Positions 1 through 7,073 of a stretch of 7,164 nucleotides of DNA are shown one piece after another (positions within the stretch are counted from its first letter, which is position 1; the number at the start of each line of letters is the position of its first letter). The DNA is from Actinomycetes bacterium (lineage in GTDB: Bacteria > Actinomycetota > Actinomycetes > Actinomycetales > Microbacteriaceae). The translations under genes were made by a program, and so were the position numbers. The stretch covers positions 1 through 7,164 of the forward strand of contig JAJYSF010000042.1 in the NCBI GenBank assembly GCA_021793715.1. Direction: 5' to 3'. The notes under the pieces are model-generated. The model did not search any database, had not been told where the DNA came from, and worked only from the letters and a program-made list of their open reading frames with translations.

Positions 1-479
1 GACAGGAGACGTTCACTCGGCTGGGGCAGGATCCGGCCGTGCATGTCACGCGCCTCCATGCGCCGCTGCTCGTCACCGCGTCCGAGACGGCGGATGACCT
101 GCGCGCGCTGCCCGAGATCAGCGGGGCCCTCGCCGCGGCCGACGCCCTCGACCTCGCCATCGTGTCGATCGGTGCGTGGGAGGGCGAGCTCTCGTCTGTC
201 CGCCTCAAGTGCACGCCCGAGCAGCGACGCGAGGCCGCCGACGCCGGCGCGGTCGCCGAGATCTCCGGCCGGCTCGTCGCCGCCGACGGGTCACCGGTCG
301 AGACGATCAACGACCGCGTCATCGCCGTCACGCTGGATCAGCTGCGCGCCGCCGGCACGACCGTCGGCGTCGCGCACGGCGCAGCGCGTGCGCCGGCCGT
401 GCGCGCCGCCGCCGCGACGGGCGTGATCGACGTCATGCTCATCGACGACGAGCTCGCCGCCGCGCTGTCCGAGGCGTAG
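1..479 (+). CDS. SorC/DeoR-type sugar-binding transcriptional regulator, C-terminal part (5' end outside window)
   Basis: The reading frame is open from base 3 and ends at TAG 477-479, giving about 158 visible residues. They match the effector-binding (putative sugar-binding) domain of SorC-family regulators. Visible are a segment LDLAIVSIGAW (the family's 'vGIG' strand and loop), a GAVAEISGRLVAADG segment, and a C-terminal VGVAHGAARAPAVRAAAATG followed by VIDVMLIDDELAAALL-like residues, the typical IAvAgG..K..Ai..al.sg....Lv.De.tA end. In this family the domain binds a phosphorylated sugar or related effector and controls an N-terminal helix-turn-helix, which lies upstream of the window. A GTG at 39 could be taken as a start, but the frame continues upstream with residues that fit the domain (LGQDPAVHV), so the gene is partial rather than short. 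Its targets are probably sugar transport or catabolism genes to the left. It converges on the exporter gene with only 11 bp between stop codons. Confidence 0.88.
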   Translation, partial: QETFTRLGQDPAVHVTRLHAPLLVTASETADDLRALPEISGALAAADALDLAIVSIGAWEGELSSVRLKCTPEQRREAADAGAVAEISGRLVAADGSPVETINDRVIAVTLDQLRAAGTTVGVAHGAARAPAVRAAAATGVIDVMLIDDELAAALSEA

Positions 480-495
480 CGCCAGGCGGGCTACG
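475..495. terminator. Possible bidirectional terminator hairpin overlapping two convergent stop codons
   Basis: CGTAGC (475-480) and GCTACG (490-495) form a 6-bp perfect inverted repeat with a 9-base loop. With one bulged base, two further C-G pairs could form inside. It spans the TAG stops of the regulator (477-479) and of the exporter (491-493), so it could serve both transcripts. There is no T-run on either side, so intrinsic termination would be weak; a chance palindrome is possible. Confidence 0.35.
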
Positions 496-2035
496 TGTCG
501 TACGGCTTCGTGAGCGGGTGCGGGTCGTCCGACTCCGCGACGGGATCCTCGTGCTCGACGTCGTACTCCGGGGCTTCGACCGGCTCGGTGCGGACGACCT
601 CGAACGCCGCCGTGCCACCCGCGGCCGACACCGGTCGCGCCTTCGAACGCATCGTGACGGTGCGGTTGCCAAAGCGCAGGCGCAGCGGACTTCCGATCAT
701 GATGCCGAACGTCGCCCCTGCGGCGAGCGCGATCCCGATCATTCCCGCCGTGAAGAGCGAGTCGAACGCGCGGATGAACTGCGTCTGGTCCGCATCGGCG
801 CTGACGAACCCGAGCAGACCGAGGAACACCGACGTGCCCGGCACCATCGGGATCATCGCCGCCGTGGTCACCGCGATCGACGGCACCGAGAGCCGGTCGG
901 CGACGACGGATCCGACGAAGCTCGCCACGAGCGCGCCGCCGAACACGGCGCCCGCGTACGGCACACCCGAGATCGCGCTCAACGCGTACCAGCCCGCCCA
1001 CGCGAGCGCGCCGAGAGCCGTGCTGACGAGGATGATGCTGATGCCGGATCCGTTCAGCACGGCGACTGCCGCCGCGATGAGCATCGCGCCCGCGACGTGC
1101 CCGAGGGGCGGACCGAACGCGAGCACCTCGCTCGGCATTGTGAGGCCGATCCCCAGCTGACGAGCCGCCTCCAGCCCGACGACGATGCCGACCACGAGGC
1201 CCATCGTCATGACAGCGATGTCCAGGATCCGACCACCCGCAGTGAGCGAGAAGCCGTCGATGGCGTCCTGCGCGGCGCCGACGACGGCGAGACCCGCGAG
1301 CATCATCACGATTCCCGATGAGACGAGAACGGACGGGCGGACAGTGGCGAGAACGTCGACGCCGTTCGTTGCCAGCGCGAGCACGAGCACCGCGAACGCC
1401 ACGAGGACGAGACCGCCCGCCGCCTGAGTGAAGAAGATCGGGACCCGCAGCCGCGCGAGGCCGAGCTGGGTGAGAGCGACGAGGAGCGACGCGATGAAGA
1501 CGAGCACGAGCGTCAGCCACCCGGCGCCGTACATCAGCGCGATCGCGATGCCGAGCATCGCCTGCACCGCGACCATCACGACGGGGCGATACATGAACGG
1601 CGTGCGGCGGATCCGCTGGAAGTCGTTGATCGCTTCATTCAGCGGCATCCCCGCTTCGATCTCGTTCACGAGAGCCTGGAGGCGCTGCAGCTTCGCATGG
1701 TCGGGCGCGGCCGACCGCACCACCCGCATGAGAGTGATCGGATCGCCGGACCCGGAACGATGATCCGAGAGGATCACGGAGTTGAATGTGACGTTGACGT
1801 GGACGCTCTTGAGGCCGAACGCGTTCGTGATGCGCAGGGCCGCGAGCGTGACCTCTTTCGCGCTCGCGCCGATCGACAGCATCACCTCGGCCACGCGCAT
1901 CGCGAGGTCGATGATGGCCTGCGCCAGGCGGTCGTCGATGATCGGGATCTGCTCGGTCATCCGCCGGCGGGCGGGGTCGTTCCAGAGAACGCGCTTCAGG
2001 CCGCCGAGGACGCGCCGGCCACGCCGATCACTCAT
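491..2035 (-). CDS. Threonine/serine exporter (ThrE) family protein
   Basis: A 514-residue integral membrane protein with the two-part ThrE architecture. The N-terminal region (about 35-290) starts with a cytosolic segment ([14 protein letters not shown] at 49-62, then an [11 protein letters not shown] loop) and is followed by membrane helices and the [20 protein letters not shown] block (254-273). The C-terminal membrane domain (about 310-450) carries [16 protein letters not shown] (395-410), a hallmark of the family. I count roughly ten hydrophobic segments. Corynebacterium ThrE, of similar length, exports L-threonine and L-serine using the proton gradient; the substrate here is unproven. 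Residues about 470-514 form an acidic, proline-rich hydrophilic tail. The ATG at 2033-2035 overlaps the stop of the PLP enzyme by 8 bp (ATGAGTGA), and GGGAG sits 9 bases ahead of it inside that gene, so translation is probably coupled. Given the neighbours, cysteine or a related amino acid is a plausible extra substrate (inference). Confidence 0.9.
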   Translation of the reverse strand: MSDRRGRRVLGGLKRVLWNDPARRRMTEQIPIIDDRLAQAIIDLAMRVAEVMLSIGASAKEVTLAALRITNAFGLKSVHVNVTFNSVILSDHRSGSGDPITLMRVVRSAAPDHAKLQRLQALVNEIEAGMPLNEAINDFQRIRRTPFMYRPVVMVAVQAMLGIAIALMYGAGWLTLVLVFIASLLVALTQLGLARLRVPIFFTQAAGGLVLVAFAVLVLALATNGVDVLATVRPSVLVSSGIVMMLAGLAVVGAAQDAIDGFSLTAGGRILDIAVMTMGLVVGIVVGLEAARQLGIGLTMPSEVLAFGPPLGHVAGAMLIAAAVAVLNGSGISIILVSTALGALAWAGWYALSAISGVPYAGAVFGGALVASFVGSVVADRLSVPSIAVTTAAMIPMVPGTSVFLGLLGFVSADADQTQFIRAFDSLFTAGMIGIALAAGATFGIMIGSPLRLRFGNRTVTMRSKARPVSAAGGTAAFEVVRTEPVEAPEYDVEHEDPVAESDDPHPLTKPYDT

Positions 2036-3101
2036 CGCCCCACTCTCCCGTGTCGAGGAACGTTTCCATGCGGGTGCGGTACGGGGCGAGGTCGAACCCC
2101 TGTCGCCGGATCCATTCGTCGTCGTAGTACGTGTTCGCGTACCGCTCGCCGCCGTCGCAGATCAGTGTGACGACGGATCCGCGCTCGCCCCGCGCTCGCA
2201 TCTCGGCGATCAGGCCGAAGGCGCCGTAGAGATTCGTGCCGGTCGAGCCGCCCGCCCAGTGCCGCGTGCGTTCGCGCAGCAGTCGGATCGCGGCGATGGA
2301 TGCGGCGTCGGGAACACGGATCATGTGGTCGATCACGCTCGGCACGAACGACGGCTCCATGCGAGGGCGACCGATGCCCTCGATGCGGCTCGGCATGCCC
2401 GTCGCGTAGTCGGCGGCTCCTGTCTCCCAGCCGCCGAAGAAGGCCGAGTTCTCCGGGTCCACGACCGCGACGCGCGTCGGGTATCGGCGATAGCGCACGT
2501 ATCGGCCGAAGGTGGCCGACGTGCCCCCGGTGCCGGCGCCGACGACGATCCAGGAGGGGAGCGGCGAGCGCTCGTGAGACAACTGCGCGAACACGCTCTC
2601 GGCGATGTTGTTGTTGCCCCGCCAGTCCGTCGCGCGTTCCGCGAACGTGAACTGGTCGAGGTAGTGGCCGCCGCACTCCGCGGCAAGCCGCTCGGCTTCC
2701 GAATACATCTCGGGCGGCGAATCGACGTAATGGCAGCGGCCGCCCCAGAACTCGATGAGCTCGATCTTCTCGGGGCTCGTCGAGCGCGGAACGACGGTGA
2801 CGAACTCCAATCCCAGCATGCGCGCGAAGTACGCCTCGCTCACCGCGGTGGATCCGCTCGACGCTTCGACGAGCACCGTGTCGGGCCCGATGTGGCCGTT
2901 CACGAGCCCGAACAGCATGAGCGAGCGGGCCAGGCGATGCTTGAGCGACCCCGTCGGATGCACCGATTCGTCTTTGAGGTAGAGGTCGATGCCCCATTCC
3001 GCGGGGAGCGGGAAGACGTGCAGGTGGGTGTCGGCGCTACGATTCGCGTCGGCCTCGATCAGGCCGATCGCATCGTTCACCCACGCTCGACGATCGCTCA
3101 T
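2028..3101 (-). CDS. PLP-dependent cysteine synthase-family enzyme, probable L-cysteine desulfhydrase (Cds1-like)
   Basis: A 357-residue fold-type II PLP enzyme. With the ATG at 3101 as residue 1, HPTGSLKHR (48-56) carries the Schiff-base lysine K54; [10 protein letters not shown] (79-88) matches the substrate-carboxylate loop (T/S-S-G-N-T in CysK); [10 protein letters not shown] (188-197) is the glycine-rich PLP-phosphate loop; and a C-terminal [13 protein letters not shown] matches the 'DsGeRYl.T' end. The N-terminal [13 protein letters not shown]...FPLP and LYLKDES blocks are typical of the actinobacterial branch that includes the Mycobacterium tuberculosis cysteine desulfhydrase Cds1, which converts cysteine to pyruvate, ammonia and sulfide. 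Cysteine synthase activity is the main alternative. The start is uncertain: GGAGG lies only 1 base before ATG 3101, whereas ATG 3128 (9 residues longer) begins 5 bp after the permease stop. I prefer 3101 because family similarity begins there. The gene lies between a TauE-type permease and a ThrE-type exporter in one probable operon. Confidence 0.88.
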   Translation of the reverse strand: MSDRRAWVNDAIGLIEADANRSADTHLHVFPLPAEWGIDLYLKDESVHPTGSLKHRLARSLMLFGLVNGHIGPDTVLVEASSGSTAVSEAYFARMLGLEFVTVVPRSTSPEKIELIEFWGGRCHYVDSPPEMYSEAERLAAECGGHYLDQFTFAERATDWRGNNNIAESVFAQLSHERSPLPSWIVVGAGTGGTSATFGRYVRYRRYPTRVAVVDPENSAFFGGWETGAADYATGMPSRIEGIGRPRMEPSFVPSVIDHMIRVPDAASIAAIRLLRERTRHWAGGSTGTNLYGAFGLIAEMRARGERGSVVTLICDGGERYANTYYDDEWIRRQGFDLAPYRTRMETFLDTGEWGDE

Positions 3102-3133
3102 ACCTCCGAGCGTAGTTGCCGACCGCATCGCCT

Positions 3134-3910
3134 TCAGGTGGCGATCAGCAGGTCGTAGGCGAGTTTGAGGGCGAGCGCCGCCACGACCGCGATGAAGACG
3201 ACGCGCACGAAGCGATTCCCGCGCGAAAGCGCCATACGGGCGCCGATATATGCGCCGAGGAGGTTCGCCAGACCCACCGCGATGCCGAGCGGCCAGAGCA
3301 CGTGGCCGGCGGGAATGAAGAAGATCAACGCCCCGAGATTGGTGCAGAAGTTCGCGATCTTTCCGAGCGCCGAGGCGGGCATGAACGCGTACCCGAGCAC
3401 GCTCACGATGAGAATCACGAAGAAGGATCCGGTGCCCGGACCGAGCGCGCCGTCGTAGACGCCGATAACCGCGCCGATCGCCCCCGCGGCCGTCGCGTGC
3501 CGCCACCCGTGCCAGCGACGACGGGCGTGCACGCCGAGCTTCGGCTTGAGGATCGTGAACGTTCCCACGCCGATGAGAACGACGAGGATGATCGGCGTGA
3601 ACGCCTGCTCCGGGATCGCCGCGGCGATGATCGCGCCAGCGATCGCCCCCGTGAGCGCCGCGCCCGCGCGGGCCTGGGCGCTCATCGGATCCGGTCTCAC
3701 CCGCCGCGCGTAGGTGACCGCGGCGACCGACGTGCCCATGATGCTCGCGATCTTGTTCGTCGCGAGCGCTTGCAGCGGCGCGATCCCTGGCACGAGCATC
3801 AGCGCGGGCAGCTGGATGAGGCCGCCGCCCCCGACAACCGCATCGACCCATCCCGCGATCAGGCCCGCGCCGATCAGCAGCGCGAGGGTGATCAGGTCGA
3901 TGTCCGGCAC
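3134..3910 (-). CDS. TauE/SafE (TSUP) family sulfite/organosulfur-type permease
   Basis: A 258-residue hydrophobic protein with about eight membrane segments and the internal repeat of the TSUP family. The first half has [19 protein letters not shown] (19-37) followed by [16 protein letters not shown] (48-63). The second half has [19 protein letters not shown] (146-164) followed by [15 protein letters not shown] (181-195). The glycine-rich D..vGgGG/P-G-TGS signature and the K-I-A motif occur in both halves. TSUP proteins move sulfite, sulfoacetate, thiosulfate or other small anions, and some members have unrelated substrates, so the substrate is inferred. The neighbouring cysteine desulfhydrase-like gene makes export of a sulfur oxyanion attractive. 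The start is GTG 3908-3910; there is no purine-rich ribosome site upstream, but a -10-like TACACT ends 6 bases ahead, which suggests a leaderless transcript. It is probably the first gene of the three-gene operon. Confidence 0.88.
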   Translation of the reverse strand: MPDIDLITLALLIGAGLIAGWVDAVVGGGGLIQLPALMLVPGIAPLQALATNKIASIMGTSVAAVTYARRVRPDPMSAQARAGAALTGAIAGAIIAAAIPEQAFTPIILVVLIGVGTFTILKPKLGVHARRRWHGWRHATAAGAIGAVIGVYDGALGPGTGSFFVILIVSVLGYAFMPASALGKIANFCTNLGALIFFIPAGHVLWPLGIAVGLANLLGAYIGARMALSRGNRFVRVVFIAVVAALALKLAYDLLIAT

Positions 3911-3916
3911 GAGGCG

Positions 3917-3922
3917 AGTGTA
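3917..3922 (-). promoter_or_regulatory. Candidate -10 element for a leaderless TauE-type operon transcript
   Basis: TACACT on the - strand fits the TAnnnT -10 consensus and ends 6 bases before the GTG start, which would place the transcription start on or next to the start codon. I see no convincing -35 hexamer 16-18 bases further up. Leaderless genes with only an extended -10 are common in actinobacteria. The element lies in the 34-bp gap between the lipoprotein remnant and the permease gene. Confidence 0.45.
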
Positions 3923-3944
3923 GTTCTCGGCGGCCGCGCCGCGC

Positions 3945-4226
3945 TTACGACGGCATGTCGTCGACCTCGATATCGAAGTTCACCGTCGTGTCTTCGACGG
4001 AGGTGACCGTGACCGTCAGGCCCAGCGTGTCACTGCCCGCAGTGAGCTCGCACCGCATCTCTCCGCCGACCTCGCCCGGGAGATCGTCGGGGCACGTCAT
4101 ATCGTCGGGAGCCTGGCCGATCTGCTCCTCGAGCGACGCCGAGACCTGGTGCTCGAACTCCGACTACGAGACGATCGTCTCGCCGCCGCACGCCGCAAGA
4201 AGTGACAGCGTCGCGAGCGGGGGACA
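3945..4226 (-). pseudogene. Decayed DUF4333-type lipoprotein gene (no start, in-frame TAG)
   Basis: Read on the - strand, codons from 4226 down to the TAA at 3945-3947 give ATLSLLAACGGETIVS, then TAG (4164-4166), then SEFEHQVSASLEEQIGQ and on through PDDMTCPDDL, GEMRCEL, and a beta-rich TLGLTVTVTSVEDTTVNF end. LLAAC is a lipobox with the lipidation cysteine at 4188-4190. The rest matches small actinobacterial secreted proteins with a DUF4333 domain, including the CP.DL....G....C pattern with two conserved cysteines (4092-4094 and 4050-4052). Two defects show. The TAG sits 8 codons after the lipobox Cys. In addition, only 13 codons separate the upstream TGA at 4227-4229 from the lipobox, with no ATG, GTG or TTG, so most of the signal peptide is missing. 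The ATG at about 4224 is in another frame. The 3' end of the SDR gene directly abuts the truncated end, which suggests a deletion. A sequencing error could explain the TAG but not the missing start. Confidence 0.72.
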
Positions 4227-4991
4227 TCACATCGGGTTCTGGTGCGGGCCGGCCGTCGCGTCGACGAAGTAGTGCAGATCGTCTCGGGACAGAGGGCTGG
4301 TGCCCGCGACGAGTTCGGCCACGTGCCGACCGACGTCCGCGGCCAGGATCCACTGTTCGTCGTCAACGCCCGCGAGCTGGCGCGCGCGGGTGCGCACCAT
4401 CCCGAGGATCACTCCGTACACGCGCGGACCGTCGTCGCCGATCTCGGCCGCGATGGTCCGCGTGAGCGACTTCTGCGCCGCCGCGGTCAGCGCCCGACCC
4501 GCGGCACCGGGGAACGGGATCTCGGCGCTCATGCCGTTCAGCTGTACGAGCGCGCCGCCTCCGGCGAGGCGCGGAAGGAACGCCCGGTACAGGCGGAACA
4601 CGGCGGTCAGGTTCGCGGCGATGAGATCGTCCCACTCTCGGTCCGAGAGACTCAGCGCGGGCTTGCGCCCCTGCTCTCCCCACGAGGCAACTGACACCAC
4701 GACGGCGTCGAGCGCCCCGTGGCGTTCGATGAGGTCGGCCGCGCGCGTGTCGAGGTCCGAGCCCAGCGCGTCGAGCGTCGCGACGGCGAGCCGCGGATCC
4801 GCCGTGCGCGCCGCGAGGTCGTCGAGGCGTTCGCGGCTGCGACCCGTGGCGACGACCCGCGCCCCCACATCGAGGAGGCTGCGAACCACGCCCTCGCCGA
4901 CGCCGCCGGCGCCGCCAATGACGAGCACCGTCTTCCCGTCGAGGTCCGTGGCCGGCTGTGCCCACTGCGGACGTGTCGGTCGTTCTGTCAT
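4227..4991 (-). CDS. Short-chain dehydrogenase/reductase (SDR)-family protein with atypical active site
   Basis: A 254-residue Rossmann protein. GGAGGVGEG (26-34) is the nucleotide-binding TGxxxGxG-type loop, ATGRSRERL (48-56) follows the second strand and would contact NADP through its arginines, and N127 in AANLTAVF is the conserved SDR asparagine. K174 in AAQKSL aligns with the YxxxK lysine, but the residue four before it is A170, not Tyr. The usual Ser region reads LNGMSAE, and NNAG is replaced by VSVASWG. The fold is clear, but normal Tyr-dependent catalysis is doubtful; it could use another residue or bind nucleotide without turnover. The start is chosen at ATG 4989-4991: GAGGAG lies 8 bases ahead inside the last codons of marR, whereas the GTG two codons earlier sits only 2 bases from it. 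The gap to the marR stop is 2 bp, so the two genes are co-transcribed and probably share MarR control. Confidence 0.85.
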   Translation of the reverse strand: MTERPTRPQWAQPATDLDGKTVLVIGGAGGVGEGVVRSLLDVGARVVATGRSRERLDDLAARTADPRLAVATLDALGSDLDTRAADLIERHGALDAVVVSVASWGEQGRKPALSLSDREWDDLIAANLTAVFRLYRAFLPRLAGGGALVQLNGMSAEIPFPGAAGRALTAAAQKSLTRTIAAEIGDDGPRVYGVILGMVRTRARQLAGVDDEQWILAADVGRHVAELVAGTSPLSRDDLHYFVDATAGPHQNPM

Positions 4992-4993
4992 GG

Positions 4994-5479
4994 TCACTGC
5001 TCCTCGCTGTCGTGCCGTTCGGCGGCGGTGATCCGTGTGTCGATATGAGCTTCGATCGCGGCGAGCGCGTCGTGCAGGCCGTCCATCTGCGCGTCCGTCA
5101 GGGCCTGACCGAACCAGCTCTGTGCCGCTTCGAGGTGGGGTCCGACCGCGCGCCGATGTGCGCGCCGCCCCTCGTCGGTCAGCGCGACGACGCTCGCGCG
5201 GCGATCGCCGTCAGCGCCGCCGCGCGTGACCAGCCCGCGCTGTTCGAGCCGACGCAGCTGGTGCGAGAGACGACTCGTGTCCCATCCCATCGCGCGTGCG
5301 CACGACGCCGAGCGCACGCCGTCGGGCATGGTCGCGAGATGGGCGAGGACCGTGAACTCGGTGGCCGACAGGCCCGACTCGGTGGTGAGGACTCGGCTGG
5401 TCTCGCGCCGCAGCTGCTCCGTCACAGTCTGCAGCTTCTCCCACGTTCGCAGTCGACGGCCGCTCAGTGTTGCTGACAT
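4994..5479 (-). CDS. MarR-family transcriptional regulator
   Basis: A 161-residue winged-helix protein of typical MarR length. Helices before residue 36 form part of the dimer interface. LSATEFTVLAHLATMPDGVR (37-56) leads into the helix-turn-helix, and ASCARAMGWDTSRLSHQLRRLEQRGLV (58-84) contains the recognition helix. ADGDRRASVVALTDEG (89-104) is the wing with its conserved D-x-R and LT-x-G. MarR proteins are dimers that usually repress their own operon and release DNA on binding a phenolic or other ligand, or on thiol oxidation. C60 is the only cysteine and lies in the HTH, so redox sensing is conceivable but not indicated. The start ATG 5477-5479 has no ribosome site but a -10-like TATCGT 7 bases upstream, and it lies inside the palindrome TGACATGTCA. 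It is the first gene of an operon with the SDR gene. Confidence 0.92.
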   Translation of the reverse strand: MSATLSGRRLRTWEKLQTVTEQLRRETSRVLTTESGLSATEFTVLAHLATMPDGVRSASCARAMGWDTSRLSHQLRRLEQRGLVTRGGADGDRRASVVALTDEGRRAHRRAVGPHLEAAQSWFGQALTDAQMDGLHDALAAIEAHIDTRITAAERHDSEEQ

Positions 5480-5484
5480 GTCAG
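5473..5484. promoter_or_regulatory. Palindromic operator 1 covering the marR start codon
   Basis: CTGACATGTCAG is a perfect 12-bp palindrome that contains the marR start codon (5477-5479) and the expected transcription start. A nearly identical palindrome lies 28 bp away, centre to centre. Position and repetition fit an autorepressor site for the MarR dimer; binding is inferred. Confidence 0.6.
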
Positions 5485-5486
5485 AG

Positions 5487-5492
5487 ACGATA
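5487..5492 (-). promoter_or_regulatory. Candidate -10 element of marR (leaderless)
   Basis: TATCGT on the - strand fits TAnnnT and is followed by 7 bases and the marR ATG, so initiation at or near the A of ATG is plausible. No good -35 box is seen at 16-18 bp spacing. The element lies between the two palindromes, so a bound repressor would block it. Confidence 0.45.
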
Positions 5493-5501
5493 CCAGATTT
5501 G

Positions 5502-5511
5502 TGACACGTCA
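5502..5511. promoter_or_regulatory. Palindromic operator 2 upstream of marR
   Basis: TGACACGTCA (TGAC-AC-GTCA) differs from operator 1 (TGACATGTCA) by one base and sits 10-19 bp upstream of the -10 candidate. A second, wider inverted repeat, GATACC (5489-5494) and GGTATC (5512-5517), overlaps it. Both could be contacts for the MarR dimer or a second factor. Confidence 0.55.
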
Positions 5512-5553
5512 GGTATCACCGGCGTCTGTCGTATGCGAGCGCGCCCGTCCGGA

Positions 5554-6803
5554 TCACTCCTCCGCTGCCGTGCGCGGGTACTTCGGGAGGAACAGCAGAA
5601 CGGCCGTGCCGAGCACCAGGGTGACGATCGCGATGACAAGCGCCGTCGAATACGTTCCCTGCGCCGCGAACAGGTAGCCAGCCGCGACGGGCCCGAGCGC
5701 GGCGCCGATCGTGAAGCTGGAGTAGATCACGCCATAGAGACGTCCGAAAGCGCGAGGCCGAGGTATCGCGACGAGAGATACGCCATCAGGTCGATCTCCG
5801 CGCCGAACGCGATGCCGATGAACAGCGCCGTGAGCGGGGCGAGGCCCGCGCCGGTGACAAGCAGCAGCAGGATCCCGAGCGCCGCGAGCCCGAACAGCGG
5901 CACGCTGACGTAGATCGCGTTGAAGCGATCGTAGAACCAGCCGAGGATCGGGCGGGCGATCACCGTGCCCACTCCGACCATCGACGACAGGGTGGCGGCG
6001 AGTACGGGTTCGACATCGGCATCGATCAGCATCGGCACGAAGTGCGGCACGAGCGTGAGGAGGGCCCAGCCGATGAGGAAGAAGATCACCATCAACATCC
6101 AGAACTCTCGACGGCGCAGCGCTTGGGCGGGAGCCATGCCGGGCAACTGCGAATTCGCGACCTTCACGGTCGACCCTTCGGCGGCGACGGGCAGCTTGAC
6201 GAAGAAGAGCACGAACAGCGGCAGGATCGCGAGCGCCGCCATGATGGCGAACGTCGATCGCCAGCCGTATGCGGCCGTCGCGGCACCCATCAGCGGCGGG
6301 AAGATGAGACCGACCGAGCCGAGGCCCGCCGCGAGGATCCCGAGTGCGAGACCTCGGTGCCTGTCGAAGCTGGTTGCCACGACCTTGGCGTAGATCACGG
6401 CGGACGTGCCGGATCCCGCGGCGCCGAGCACGGCATAGGTTCCGAGGAACAGCCAGAGCTCGCCGTCGAAGAAGGCCAGCGCCGCGATCAGCAGCGCGAA
6501 CACGGGTATCGCGATGAACGACACGACGCGGATTCCGCGCCGGTCTGCGAGCGCACCGACGAACGGCAGCAGCACGGCGAGGCCGATACCGCTGAACAGG
6601 TTCACCATGGTGACCTCGCCGCGATTCCAGCCGAACTCCTCGCCGAGCGGTACCACGAGCACGCCGACGAAGTACGCCAGCGCCGCGTAGCCGAATGCGG
6701 CCCCGATCGTCGCGAAGATGAGGGCCGGCAGCCCCGATCGGAACTCGGCCGAACGCGCGGTGGAGGCGTGCTGGTCAGCGGACGCGGTGGGCGTGCTCGT
6801 CAT
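5554..6803 (-). pseudogene. MFS transporter (monocarboxylate/oxalate-formate-antiporter-like), frameshifted near the 3' end
   Basis: From ATG 6801-6803 the frame encodes an MFS permease: TM1 with a FGYAALAYFVGVLVVPL stretch, FGWNRGEVT before TM2, motif A as GALADRRGIR (83-92), SFDRHRGLALGILAAGLGS in TM4-5, a central cytosolic loop, the second-half motif GWFYDRFNAIYV, and AYLSSRYLGL near TM10-11. The FGW.RgE and RYxGLRAFG signatures fit the branch of monocarboxylate and oxalate/formate-type carriers; the substrate is unknown. After RYLGL the frame shifts and stops at TGA 5727-5729. The -1 frame continues the family sequence without a break as RAFGRLYGVIYSSF...IGAALGPVAAGYLF...FLPKYPRTAAEE and stops at TGA 5554-5556. 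One base (a C before GCGCTTTC on the - strand, near 5754) is missing; restored, the protein would have 416 residues. Losing the last two helices would normally inactivate an MFS protein. A sequencing error is the main alternative. Confidence 0.85.
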
Positions 6804-6810
6804 TGAGAAT

Positions 6811-6816
6811 CTCCTT
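6811..6816 (-). promoter_or_regulatory. Strong ribosome binding site fixing the MFS start
   Basis: AAGGAG lies 7 bases upstream of ATG 6801-6803. This decides for that start over the in-frame ATG at 6885-6887, whose extra residues are polar, unlike the family, and have no comparable site. It is the best Shine-Dalgarno sequence in the window. Confidence 0.8.
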
Positions 6817-7073
6817 CGACAGATGTATTCCACACCCGTCGGGTCCCCGCGCCCCGCTGTTTCCGCGTTCTCCACATCCAGCGTCATCGATACGCGCCAT
6901 CAGCGTTTCGGATACCGAGGCGGCTGACCCGGACGAGCGTGACGTCGCACGTGAGAGCTCGCCGGGCCGGGCGGAAACGGCCGTGCCGCCGGAACGATCG
7001 CGGTAAACTGCGACGTGTGCGCTCCACCGACGGCATCGCGTCGACATCGGCCGTTCGAGTACGTCTTCAACTG
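6817..7073. other. Gene-free region between the MFS gene and the tRNA fragment
   Basis: About 260 bp with no credible coding frame: translations on both strands are arginine/proline-rich and match no family I know. It contains the small repeat at 6834-6844, a weak palindrome TCGG-ATA-CCGA (6908-6918), and a lone TAAACT at 7004-7009 with no -35 box. The MFS promoter should lie here, but I cannot place it with confidence. Confidence 0.5.
6834..6844. promoter_or_regulatory. Small inverted repeat in the MFS leader
   Basis: ACCCG-T-CGGGT is a perfect 5-bp-arm inverted repeat 31 bases upstream of the MFS start codon. It could be an operator or a small mRNA hairpin. Short GC-rich palindromes arise by chance in this base composition, so support is weak. 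Confidence 0.25.

Noticed and set aside
176..1321. A long + strand frame opposite the ThrE gene
   Set aside because: It is arginine-rich with no domain, antisense to a clear membrane-protein gene; typical of high-GC shadow frames.
2028..3851. A 607-codon open frame on the - strand covering the PLP enzyme and part of the permease gene
   Set aside because: Residues before 3128 are Arg/Gly-rich and are the out-of-frame shadow of the TSUP gene. PLP-family similarity begins at about 3101.
4164..4166. TAG in the lipoprotein frame as readthrough or pyrrolysine codon
   Set aside because: No pyrrolysine context, DUF4333 proteins do not need it, and the start and most of the signal peptide are also missing, so decay is simpler.
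5727..5760. Programmed -1 frameshift in the MFS gene
   Set aside because: No X-XXY-YYZ slippery heptamer at CTC-GCG-CTT and no reason for a permease to need it; a lost base or sequencing error is simpler.
6804..6887. Upstream start of the MFS gene at ATG 6887
   Set aside because: The extra 28 residues are not family-like, and the strong AAGGAG site points to ATG 6803.
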